Assembly: GCA_964573885.1 (NCBI GenBank) | Contig: CAZNLL010000002.1 | Coordinates: 24,665-88,664 of the forward strand | Length of the DNA stretch: 64,000 nt | Direction of reading: 5' to 3' | DNA from: CAZNLL01 sp964573885 | GTDB lineage: Bacteria > Desulfobacterota > DSM-4660 > Desulfatiglandales > Desulfatiglandaceae | Shown: positions 43,808 to 51,565 of the stretch, in pieces | Position numbering within the stretch: position 1 is the stretch's first letter | Layout: each line of letters starts with the position of its first letter | Position numbers and translations under genes: made by a program | The notes under the pieces: model-generated | The model's input: only the letters and a program-made list of their open reading frames with translations | Database searches by the model: none | What the model was told of the DNA's origin: nothing

Positions 43808-44590
43808 ATGGATCCCCTGGATTCCTCGAAACTCTTGTGGTCCCATCAAGGGGCCACCTATTTTAGATACCCAAAACTCTCCTTGGACCCCAAGGTCGTG
43901 CACGGCGTGTTCACCCGGTTGGGAGGGATCAGCGCATCCCCCTTTGACAGCCTCAATACCAGCTATTCGGTGGGGGATCACCCGAAAAAGGTCAATGCCA
44001 ATCTCACGAAGATCAAGGAGGTCATGGGGGCGGACCGCCTGCTTTACATGAATCAGTGCCACGGCCATGAGGTGGTGGTTCGCCATGAGGGGGAGCCCTA
44101 TGAACCCGGGGAAATCCCACAGGCCGACGCCCTGGTCACAAACCAGCCCGGTTTGGCCCTCATGGTGAAACAGGCGGATTGCCAGAGCATCATCATTTTC
44201 GATAAAACGCTGGGGGTGGTGGCTAACCTCCACTGCGGATGGCGCGGCAATGTACAAAATCTCCCGGCCCGGGTTGTCTCCCGTATGACCAAGGAATTCG
44301 GATGTGGAGCCACCGACCTCCTGGCGGCTATTGGGCCGTCCTTGGGGCCCTGTTGCGCCGAGTTCAAGGGCCACTGGGACATATTCCCGGAGCATTTCAA
44401 GGCCTTTGAAGTGCGAAAGGATTATTTTGATTTATGGGCCCTCAGCACCCGTCAACTCCTGGATGCGGGGCTTAAAAAGGAAAATATTGAGGTGGCCGGT
44501 ATCTGCACCCGCTGCAGGACAGACCTCTTTTTCTCTTATAGGGGGGAGGGGGAGACAGGCCGATTCGCCACCGTGGCCATGGTGGCGTAA
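43808..44590 (+). CDS. pgeF: Peptidoglycan editing factor PgeF (YfiH/purine nucleoside phosphorylase-like)
   Basis: A 260-residue copper/zinc-binding protein of the DUF152 (YfiH) family, linked to editing of UDP-MurNAc stem peptides in E. coli; some homologues act as purine nucleoside phosphorylases. Metal-ligand regions are visible: HGVFTRLGGIS, NQCHGHEV, KQADCQSI with the following VANLHCGWRGNV, and SLGPCCAEFKG. No clear ribosome site precedes the ATG, so the start could be a few codons away. It follows the SRP RNA by 49 nt. Confidence 0.88.
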   Translation: MDPLDSSKLLWSHQGATYFRYPKLSLDPKVVHGVFTRLGGISASPFDSLNTSYSVGDHPKKVNANLTKIKEVMGADRLLYMNQCHGHEVVVRHEGEPYEPGEIPQADALVTNQPGLALMVKQADCQSIIIFDKTLGVVANLHCGWRGNVQNLPARVVSRMTKEFGCGATDLLAAIGPSLGPCCAEFKGHWDIFPEHFKAFEVRKDYFDLWALSTRQLLDAGLKKENIEVAGICTRCRTDLFFSYRGEGETGRFATVAMVA

Positions 44591-44651
44591 CAGCCCGGCC
44601 GGGCGATCCTCTTAGAGCCCAGGCAGAACAACACACAGCGAGGAAAAGACC

Positions 44652-45077
44652 ATGAAGCACTTGAAGACGGGGTTGTCCCTTTTTATGCTTTTTGCGTCCC
44701 TGGTTGCCTTGGGGTGCACCACCCAAACGCCTGCCCAGACCCACGAAGGATATACCCAGTTGCTTCTCAGTTATATAGGTCAGGACGTGGAGGGACTCAT
44801 GGATGCCTGGGGAAACCCGGGAAGGATATTGACTGCACCCGATGGAAACAAGGTTTATATGTATGAAGAAATCAAGGATCCCTTCAGTTACAGTCTCCTG
44901 GACTACCCTGCACTTATCGACTATCCACCGGCCATTCAATACCCGGAAAAGGAAGGAAACGTGACCGGAGGGTATACCGGCCGGGAAGATTGTGTCACCT
45001 ACTTTGAGATCAACAGCCAGGGCAAAATCGTGAAGGCCATTTGGACGGGGGATTGCAGGGCCATCGAGCGGCGTTGA
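44652..45077 (+). CDS. Hypothetical lipoprotein
   Basis: A 141-residue protein with a signal peptide (KHLKTGLSLFMLFASLVALGC) ending in a plausible lipobox with Cys at residue 22, so probably outer- or inner-membrane anchored. The mature part is rich in Tyr and Pro (YSLLDYPALIDYPP) and contains a second Cys pair (EDCVTYFE, GDCRAIE). The segment YIGQDVEGLMDAWGNPGRIL resembles the small lipoproteins predicted to have a BamE/SmpA-like fold; that is only suggestive. It ends convergently 2 nt from the neighbouring gene. Confidence 0.75.
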   Translation: MKHLKTGLSLFMLFASLVALGCTTQTPAQTHEGYTQLLLSYIGQDVEGLMDAWGNPGRILTAPDGNKVYMYEEIKDPFSYSLLDYPALIDYPPAIQYPEKEGNVTGGYTGREDCVTYFEINSQGKIVKAIWTGDCRAIERR

Positions 45078-45079
45078 AC

Positions 45080-46393
45080 TCAGCCTTCCAGTTCCTCGAA
45101 AAAGGCCTCCAGACGGGTCCGGGTCTGTTCTTCGGAATAGGTGCGGAAGTCCGTCATGTCCGCCTCAATGATCAAGGCCTTGATTCCCAACCGTTCCGCC
45201 AAGAGCCTCCTAAGGTCATACTGCCCCACGGAGTAAGGCTTACAGCTCCTCAGGGAGAGCATGACCATCCCGTCCACCTGGTAGTCCCGCACCATCTCTT
45301 CCATCAGCTTCAGGCGATGGTCCAGGTTATTGTTCAGTATGACCAAGCTGTAGGCCCTGGCCATAGATTCAAAGGGAGATTCCCGGTTCAGATAGTGAAT
45401 GGTCTCGGCCCATGCGTTGGTGTAAGTGGCCGCCACAAAGTTGAAGTCCCTTTCGGCAAACAGGAGCGACCACTCCCTGAGCTTAAACCAAACGGCGATG
45501 TTGTCCCACAAGAGTCGTTTCCGCTCATGGGGGACCGCTCCAATACCCTGCCTGACCCGTTCTTTGAGTTCTTCAAGGAGGATCCGGTAGTAGTCCAGTG
45601 CCACGGGAAGTCCCCTGAGGGAGACAACGGGGGCCATGTGTACAAAGGCGTCAAAAATAGTCATGGGCGCCGGTTTGTGCTTCATGGTCGCCAGCACCTC
45701 ACCCCAGGTGAGAGAGGACTCGGCCCCTATCCCGATAATCTCCTCAAAACGGGATTCCGAGAACTTCTTGCCCGAGATCCTCTCCAGCAAGGGGATCATC
45801 TCCTCCAGCTGCTGGACCATATAGGAGACATCGACTTCCCGGATATCCCTGAAGTTGAAAGGGGTGTCAAAAAGGATCAAGGGGATATCCCAGTTATGGG
45901 ACAAGGCCTTGTACCAGTAAAGGACGGTCTGACAGATGTTATTGGAACAAAAAAGCACATCCGGCTTGGGCAGGTGTCCCGCCGGGGTTTTGCCGGTAAA
46001 GGCGTGACCCAAATCTATCCTGGCATAGGAACACAGATCTGAATGGTATCCCCGGTGCTCGGCCTCCGCACACAGATCAGGTCCCATTTTCTGCGCCCCG
46101 CACAGGGCCCCGTGGTTTTCCGGATAAACGGTGTAGAAATCAAAGGCCCGCAGGATCTCCACGGGTGCACCACTGGTCACCCAGGCCACCGGCCTGGCCC
46201 CTTGTGCAAAGCGGGACAGGTAGTAGTGACGGGTCATGATCTCCCTGAGGCGGCCTGCACATTTCAAAGGGGGGCCCAGATGGGGATTGGGTTTTGGCGG
46301 CTTCTTCTTTTTCCGCTTCCTTTCCAGCCAAAACAGGGCGGGTGCACCCAGGTCTTTCATAAAACCGTATTGAGCGGACCGATAAAAGGACAT
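45080..46393 (-). CDS. 2-hydroxyacyl-CoA dehydratase family subunit (BcrC/HgdB-like), 1
   Basis: A 437-residue member of the family that includes 2-hydroxyglutaryl-CoA dehydratase and benzoyl-CoA reductase subunits. Cys ligand regions are GALCGAQK, SDLCSYARIDLGHA, FCSNNICQT and LRSCKPYSVGQYD, typical for a [4Fe-4S] cluster subunit. The N-terminal 50 residues, very basic and proline-rich, are an extension. It lies 9 nt after the companion subunit. The required activator ATPase (HgdC/BcrA type) is not in the window. Confidence 0.87.
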   Translation of the reverse strand: MSFYRSAQYGFMKDLGAPALFWLERKRKKKKPPKPNPHLGPPLKCAGRLREIMTRHYYLSRFAQGARPVAWVTSGAPVEILRAFDFYTVYPENHGALCGAQKMGPDLCAEAEHRGYHSDLCSYARIDLGHAFTGKTPAGHLPKPDVLFCSNNICQTVLYWYKALSHNWDIPLILFDTPFNFRDIREVDVSYMVQQLEEMIPLLERISGKKFSESRFEEIIGIGAESSLTWGEVLATMKHKPAPMTIFDAFVHMAPVVSLRGLPVALDYYRILLEELKERVRQGIGAVPHERKRLLWDNIAVWFKLREWSLLFAERDFNFVAATYTNAWAETIHYLNRESPFESMARAYSLVILNNNLDHRLKLMEEMVRDYQVDGMVMLSLRSCKPYSVGQYDLRRLLAERLGIKALIIEADMTDFRTYSEEQTRTRLEAFFEELEG

Positions 46394-46402
46394 AAACCCC
46401 CC

Positions 46403-47479
46403 TCAGCCTATCATCTCCGTAAAGGCCTCCACCCGGGTGGCCATCTGACCCGAGAGGCCCTGGTTTAATTCCGTATCCAGGACCAGGGACGGCACCCCTT
46501 GCCTCTTTAACCCCTCCACCAGATTGGGGACATCAAACCATTCCGGCTCACAGAACTTGACCACATTAAAAATAACCCCCTTTGCCCCTGTCTTTTGAAG
46601 GAGCCCGAGGAGATAGGCCTCCCGCCGTGAAATAGAGGACCCCTTTGTAGAACAGGGGTTCATGGAGAAGTAACGTTCCACGAGCTGCTCATAAGGATCA
46701 ACCCGGGTCGCCTGCGGTACCAGGAGCCTCCGGCTGCACGCCAGGAGATCGTCGTGGGCCACCCGGATCTCCAACTCATCAAGGAGGGTAAGCAGTTCCG
46801 GCGGATTGGGCAGTACCCCGCTCAGGATAACCGGGACCCCACCCCTTGCCTTGGCCTCCCCCCCTTTTTTGACGTGACCTTCCAATTCGGGGATCAGGTC
46901 ATCGGGGAAGAGAAATTCGTTACGGCGGATTGCTTCGTAGAAGGCCCGGTTGCTCATGTCCAGCTTGTCTTGGGCACGCAAATCGTAGAGGTTTTGAAAA
47001 AGGCCTGAGATCTTTTGGCCCTGCGCCATTTGCTCCTGGAGCGCCTCATTTTTCAGCACACCAAGCTGGCCTTCCAGGGATTGGGCCAGGCCCTCCAATT
47101 CGTGGCGGTAAAAAGCCCTGGCCCCTTTCCCATAAGGCTCTTTGGGATGGTAGAAGAAATGGCATGCCTGGGGCCCCTTGATATGGTCATTTATCAGGGA
47201 GGCCAGGTTTTGCATGGAGTCGCAGGTATGGGGGAACAAGAAACCGTCCAGAAAACCGGTTTTCCCTTGGAGGACCAGTTCCAGTCCCAGCCTTACCACC
47301 GAGCAGATGTATGGCTGGAGGTGGGCGCTGGCTGCCGCCACCTGCAAGGGCGGATCCCATATCTCAACAGGCACCGTATCCAGCGCCCAGAAGACTTCCT
47401 TGGGATACAGGGCAGGGAACACGCCAAAGATGCGGCGTCCCTTTTCTTTTTGCTGGAGCAGGTATTCCTTTCGGCTCAT
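46403..47479 (-). CDS. 2-hydroxyacyl-CoA dehydratase family subunit, 2
   Basis: A 358-residue partner subunit of the same family. It starts KGRRIFGVFPALYPKEVFWALD and shows Cys residues in YICSVVRLGLE, HTCDSMQNLASLI and VKFCEPEWFDVPNL, the usual cluster-binding positions. Together with the next gene it should form the alpha/beta core of a radical dehydratase or reductase that depends on low-potential electrons. The substrate (aromatic, glutaryl or lactyl type CoA ester) cannot be decided from sequence. Confidence 0.87.
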   Translation of the reverse strand: MSRKEYLLQQKEKGRRIFGVFPALYPKEVFWALDTVPVEIWDPPLQVAAASAHLQPYICSVVRLGLELVLQGKTGFLDGFLFPHTCDSMQNLASLINDHIKGPQACHFFYHPKEPYGKGARAFYRHELEGLAQSLEGQLGVLKNEALQEQMAQGQKISGLFQNLYDLRAQDKLDMSNRAFYEAIRRNEFLFPDDLIPELEGHVKKGGEAKARGGVPVILSGVLPNPPELLTLLDELEIRVAHDDLLACSRRLLVPQATRVDPYEQLVERYFSMNPCSTKGSSISRREAYLLGLLQKTGAKGVIFNVVKFCEPEWFDVPNLVEGLKRQGVPSLVLDTELNQGLSGQMATRVEAFTEMIG

Positions 47480-47588
47480 GAACGGGTCCCTGCCTTCCTC
47501 CCTGGGTTAAGGATTCGAAGATGTATACGGGTGACCTTGAGGAATGTCAAGCCCTTGCATATAAGCGGCCGGAACCCGGTTCTTCTCT

Positions 47589-47966
47589 CTACTTGCTCTG
47601 GCCCACCTCCCGGCAAGTCCGGTAAATGACCTGCCATCGGCCTTGCCGGTCCCGCATCTTCACAAAGGCCGTATCCCCTTTGTTCCACCACACCAGCTCC
47701 CGCTCGTCCGTATACCGGGCTCCGGATGCCGACACGGCTTGAGGCAGGGTGTACTCCTTGCCACTGGGCATCCATACCTTCACGAAATGGAGGCTTTCGT
47801 CTGACAGGCTGAAGTACCTGGCAACGATTCGAACACCCCCTTCACATCGGTAGGTCACCTGTTTTCCTCCCACCACCGTCATGGTTTCCGGCTGTATGCC
47901 AGCACACCCCCAAACAACCATAAGAAGAACCATCACGCAAGAAATAAGCGAGCCCCTCTTGGACAT
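47589..47966 (-). CDS. MliC-family lysozyme inhibitor-like lipoprotein
   Basis: A 125-residue protein with a lipoprotein signal peptide (VMVLLMVVWGC, Cys21) and a beta-barrel region resembling MliC, the membrane-bound inhibitor of C-type lysozyme: VTYRCEGGVRIVARYF, LPQAVSASGARYTDE and VWWNKGDTAFVKM. The SASGARYTDE segment is close to the conserved active loop of the family. It would be lipid-anchored and face the periplasm. An AAGGAG site precedes the ATG. It stands alone, 109 nt from either neighbour. Confidence 0.85.
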   Translation of the reverse strand: MSKRGSLISCVMVLLMVVWGCAGIQPETMTVVGGKQVTYRCEGGVRIVARYFSLSDESLHFVKVWMPSGKEYTLPQAVSASGARYTDERELVWWNKGDTAFVKMRDRQGRWQVIYRTCREVGQSK

Positions 47967-48075
47967 CTTCAGCTCCTTCTTTATGGGTACCTCGCTCGGC
48001 CAAGCCCAAATATTCGCGCCCAGTTCAGGATCCCCCCCATCCCAAGCCTTTTCCTTAAAATGCGAAAAAAGCCAC

Positions 48076-48894
48076 CTACCACCATTCTACCTGAGTTTCT
48101 CGTCTCACCGGGATGCGTTGATAAGAATATTTCGGATACCCGGCCACCATGGTACCAAAAATGCGATGGCCGGCAGGAAGGCTCAATATGTCTTTAATGG
48201 GTGGATAATGCGCCGCAGCAAGCATGAAATAGCCCACCCAGCAGGTCCCCAAGCCCAAAGTGGCCGCCACAATATCAAAATAGGCCATGGCGATCACACA
48301 GCTCTCAAGCGGCAAGGAGCCTGTTTCCGGGGAATGGGTCATTAAAACCAAAGGAGCGCCTCGAAAAATCCTGTCCTCCCCCCTGTGCCAGCCCTCAACA
48401 ACTTTTGATAAGTGCAGTGTGGAGGCAAAGGGATGCTCCGCATCAATAACTTCCCTCATCCAATCAATAGTCAGCGCCCCTAATTGCCTGATCCTGTCTC
48501 GATCATCGACAATGATCCACTTGACCTGTTGGGCATTGCTTCCCGTGGGCGAGTAACGACAGGTATCCAAGATCTGGTGGACCATATTGCGATCAACAGG
48601 CTTATCTTTATACACCCTAGTGGATCGCCTGGACTTTATTAAATGATCGAGTTGGTCATAGGTGGCCCGCCTTTTCTTATCTATCTTGATGCAATCATCC
48701 GACCCTGAGCCGTCAACGGAAATGGCACCGGTTGGGCAGACCGCCATGCAATGGCCGCAACGGATACAGAGCTCTTCAATGGAAGGGACAGGCACGGGAA
48801 ACCCCTCAGAAATTTCGAACAGTCTTCTTGGACATACCGCTGAGCAAATGCCATCCTTATTACAAAGGTCATAATCGATGGTAACCGGGTTCAT
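48076..48894 (-). CDS. Ferredoxin-nitroreductase fusion protein
   Basis: A 272-residue protein with an N-terminal two-cluster ferredoxin domain (CNKDGICSAVCP and CIRCGHCMAVCP) joined to a nitroreductase-like FMN domain (about 85-265; SRRSTRVYKDKPVD, DTCRYSPTGSNAQ, GLGTCWVGYF). This fusion is common in anaerobes and is thought to use ferredoxin or similar donors to reduce an unknown small substrate via FMN. It is monocistronic, with 225 nt of non-coding sequence to its right (48895-49119) in which no clear site was recognised. Confidence 0.9.
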   Translation of the reverse strand: MNPVTIDYDLCNKDGICSAVCPRRLFEISEGFPVPVPSIEELCIRCGHCMAVCPTGAISVDGSGSDDCIKIDKKRRATYDQLDHLIKSRRSTRVYKDKPVDRNMVHQILDTCRYSPTGSNAQQVKWIIVDDRDRIRQLGALTIDWMREVIDAEHPFASTLHLSKVVEGWHRGEDRIFRGAPLVLMTHSPETGSLPLESCVIAMAYFDIVAATLGLGTCWVGYFMLAAAHYPPIKDILSLPAGHRIFGTMVAGYPKYSYQRIPVRRETQVEWW

Positions 48895-49119
48895 TGATTT
48901 TCCCTCCTTTTCCCTTCTAAGGCCCTCAAAGCTCCCCGAGCCTCTCCATTATGCGCCCGGATCACGGCCCGGTTTCCTTAGAAGCTTACATAATTTCTAC
49001 GGGTTCTTTGTCGGAATGGGAAGAGTTGCAGTTCCTCCCCTATAGCCGAGTTCACGTGTATATTCTATATTCACTCCCATCCCATTATACCCTGGCAGAG
49101 AATATATGAAATCAAGGCA

Positions 49120-49461
49120 TTAGGATATAGCACATGGGGCATTTTCGCCCTCTTGTCCTGGCAGGGGTTTCCCATCCCTGTCCAGGCAAAGATAAGTATC
49201 CTTTGTATTATGTATGTGCACCCAATCTCCCTTTTTGATCGTTCGGCTCGCAATGCCGATCGTCTCGCCATATTTAATGATGGGTTTTCCTTCCTCGATA
49301 TCTACAATGGCAATTTTATGTCCGAAAGCAACATCTTCATTGCAAGGGTATTGCGTTTCTTTTCCTTCAAATCGAACGGTCACGGTTTCCCCGGCCTTAC
49401 AGTCCGAGACCGCAGTGACCACATTGTCCTTTTCCCGAATTCTCTTTGCATATTTGGTCAT
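49120..49461 (-). CDS. UxaA-family hydro-lyase, small SAF-domain subunit (second copy)
   Basis: A 113-residue SAF-domain protein, paralogue of the one at 23952-24245. Seen are DNVVTAVSDCKAGETVTVRF, DVAFGHKIAIVDIEEGKPI, IKYGETIGIASRTIKKGDWV and HIHNTKD. The C terminus carries an extra 20 residues (LDRDGKPLPGQEGENAPC) not seen in the other copy. A GAGGAAAG site precedes the ATG. It lies 16 nt after the large subunit, the reverse of the order at 23-24 kb. Confidence 0.86.
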   Translation of the reverse strand: MTKYAKRIREKDNVVTAVSDCKAGETVTVRFEGKETQYPCNEDVAFGHKIAIVDIEEGKPIIKYGETIGIASRTIKKGDWVHIHNTKDTYLCLDRDGKPLPGQEGENAPCAIS

Positions 49462-49477
49462 GGCTGCTTTCCTCCAT

Positions 49478-50644
49478 TCAGATAACCGGCCCCTTGATAA
49501 GGATTTCCATACTTTCCGTGCCCAGGATCTCAGATTTGGTCAATCTTCCACTGATCACCTCGAGGCAGTACTCAAAAACCCTTTCGGCCGCCGCCTCTAT
49601 GGTCTCCGTCTCCTCGATGACGGATGAAACGTCCACATCAATATGCTCAGACATGGTTTTGTTGGTGTTCAAGTTCCCGCATATTTTGATGGTCGGCATA
49701 ATCGGGTGGCCCGTGTCCGCCCCCCGGCCTGTGGTAAATAAATGAACAATGGCGCCGCCCGCGGCCGACCCGGTCAAATTCTCAAAACCGTGGCCGGGAA
49801 AATTCATGATGTATCGTCCCGGCTTTTCAGGAACCAATTGAGCATACTCCAAGGTCCCCTGGATGGGTACGGTCCCGCCCTTGGCGTTTGCGCCCAGAGC
49901 CTTTTCCACCAGGGTGGTAATGCCTCCCTTCACATTGCCCGAGGTCATTTGGCATCCCCGGGTGTCCGCCCCTACTGCCAGCCCTCGAAGATAGAGGTCT
50001 CTCACGAAGTCAACGATTTTTTCACCGTCTTCCGGGTTGATGCACAAGTTTTTCAGGGCATATTCCCCTCCCATAATGTCGCATATTTCACCCTGGATGA
50101 AACGCCCCCCCAGTTCCGTCATTTTACGACAGATTTCGCCTGTAACCAGGTTCGCCGACAACCCACTGGTGGTGTCGGAAGACCCGCATTTGGTTCCCAT
50201 AACCAGGTGTTTTAGGCCGGCCCTTTCCCGCCTGCAGGCACTGATCTCGGAGACCAGATCAACAAGCTTGCGAGTCCCTTCCGCCATGGTGTTGATCATA
50301 CCTCCGATTTCATGCATCACCACCATCTCGACCGGCTTTCCACTCTCCTTGATTCCTTCGTAGATCTCTTCGGCTTTCACCATTTCGCATCCCAGGGCAA
50401 CCACAAGTGCCCCTCCGATATTGGGGTTTTTTCCCAGGTTGACCAGGGTCCGCGATACCTGTTCCGTGTCATGGGGAGGGTGAAGACATCCCTGGTCATG
50501 ACGAATGGCCTTGGTCCCGCGAACAAGGTTCTCCAAATTCGTGCAAAGATTGTTCACGCAACCGGTGGAAGGGATAATCCCAACGTAATTGCGTGCGCCT
50601 ATCTTTCCGTCTGGTCTCGGATATCCATAAAACTCCATTGCCAT
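49478..50644 (-). CDS. UxaA-family hydro-lyase, large subunit (second copy)
   Basis: A 388-residue large subunit, paralogue of the protein at 22780-23940. It starts YGYPRPDGKIGARNYVGIIPS and contains RHDQGCLHPPHDTEQV, MGTKCGSSDTTSGLSANLV, CQMTSGNVKGGITTLVEKALG and TIKICGN. The two copies differ throughout, and this one lacks the HHQGCCQ motif of the first (RHDQGC instead), so different substrates are likely. M3 (50638) has better ribosome-site spacing than M1. A GntR regulator precedes it by 30 nt, suggesting substrate induction. Confidence 0.86.
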   Translation of the reverse strand: MAMEFYGYPRPDGKIGARNYVGIIPSTGCVNNLCTNLENLVRGTKAIRHDQGCLHPPHDTEQVSRTLVNLGKNPNIGGALVVALGCEMVKAEEIYEGIKESGKPVEMVVMHEIGGMINTMAEGTRKLVDLVSEISACRRERAGLKHLVMGTKCGSSDTTSGLSANLVTGEICRKMTELGGRFIQGEICDIMGGEYALKNLCINPEDGEKIVDFVRDLYLRGLAVGADTRGCQMTSGNVKGGITTLVEKALGANAKGGTVPIQGTLEYAQLVPEKPGRYIMNFPGHGFENLTGSAAGGAIVHLFTTGRGADTGHPIMPTIKICGNLNTNKTMSEHIDVDVSSVIEETETIEAAAERVFEYCLEVISGRLTKSEILGTESMEILIKGPVI

Positions 50645-50674
50645 AACTCCTTCCGTATTTTCAGAGTAACTCCT

Positions 50675-51358
50675 TTAAGATGCTTGGATGTTCTCTTTTT
50701 GATGAATGTGTTCCTTTAAAATGGCCAGTGTCTTATCAAGATGGACCTTTAGATTCTTTTTTGCGGTCTCCCTACGGCGGTTCCGTACGAGTCCCAAAAT
50801 CTTATAATGATCTTCTGCTGAAATAGCGGCAATCCCCGGGATTTGTAAATACATGATCTGATACCGGGCAAGATTATATCCGATGACTTTGTAAAACCTT
50901 ATCAGGTAATAGTTTCCACAACTCTCCACCATTTTCTCATGAAAGCCGGCAAAGACTTCCCAGTATCTCAGGACTTCTTTTGAATCTTTGGGGTCTGAAA
51001 TTCGAAACCTTTGGGCATCATCAACGGCCTGCTGGATTTCTTTTAAGCTGTCTCCTTCCTTTTCAGACAGGATCTCTACCGCCTTGAGCTCGATCATGGT
51101 GCGGACCGCATAGATCTTCTCCAGGTCGGATTCGGAGATCTCCGTCACAAACGCTCCGATCCGGGGACGGATTTCGACCAGTCTCTCGTTTTCAAGGATC
51201 CGGTAGGCCTCCCTCAAGGGTGGCCGGCTGATTCCGAGATCCTTGGCCAGATCAACTTCATTGAGGCGCTGCCCGGCCCTGATTTCGCCCAGAATGATCT
51301 GCTCCCGTAGAGAATCCGCGGCGCTTTCCGTAGCGCTGGAAAGTTTCATAATGGTCAA
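50675..51358 (-). CDS. GntR-family transcriptional regulator (FCD type)
   Basis: A 227-residue repressor: an N-terminal winged helix (LREQIILGEIRAGQRLNEVDLAKDLGISRPPLREAYRIL) and a C-terminal FCD effector domain with metal-ligand-like residues. The open frame runs upstream to 51430, but a TTG at 51358 has AGGAGG at exactly 7 nt and is preferred over the ATG at 51349. It sits next to the second UxaA pair and probably controls it. The effector is likely the dehydratase substrate or product. Confidence 0.88.
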   Translation of the reverse strand: MTIMKLSSATESAADSLREQIILGEIRAGQRLNEVDLAKDLGISRPPLREAYRILENERLVEIRPRIGAFVTEISESDLEKIYAVRTMIELKAVEILSEKEGDSLKEIQQAVDDAQRFRISDPKDSKEVLRYWEVFAGFHEKMVESCGNYYLIRFYKVIGYNLARYQIMYLQIPGIAAISAEDHYKILGLVRNRRRETAKKNLKVHLDKTLAILKEHIHQKENIQAS

Positions 51359-51379
51359 GATATTGCCTCCTTTTTGTCT

Positions 51380-51408
51380 ATTGTCTACAATATACAAAAA
51401 TATGTCAA
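51380..51408 (-). promoter_or_regulatory. Promoter and operator of the GntR-UxaA operon
   Basis: On the minus strand TTGACA (51408-51403), a 17-nt spacer and GACAAT (51385-51380) form a sigma-70-type promoter just upstream of the TTG start. The palindrome ATTGTCTACAAT (51380-51391) overlaps the -10 and matches the TTGT-N-ACAA type of GntR/FCD operators, so autorepression is likely. No separate promoter was recognised for the divergent plus-strand gene. Confidence 0.65.
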
Positions 51409-51565
51409 TCTTATTTTCCTGGTGACACAATTTCTAAAGCGTTCTCCAATGTTCCCAAGGCATTTAGGTTTACCTAACAGGGGAAATTTATACTTTAGTT
51501 TTAGATGTCTATTTTCAACAAAGAAGTGCAGTTTCTTGTCGGGACATTTTAAAGGAGATGAAGGC

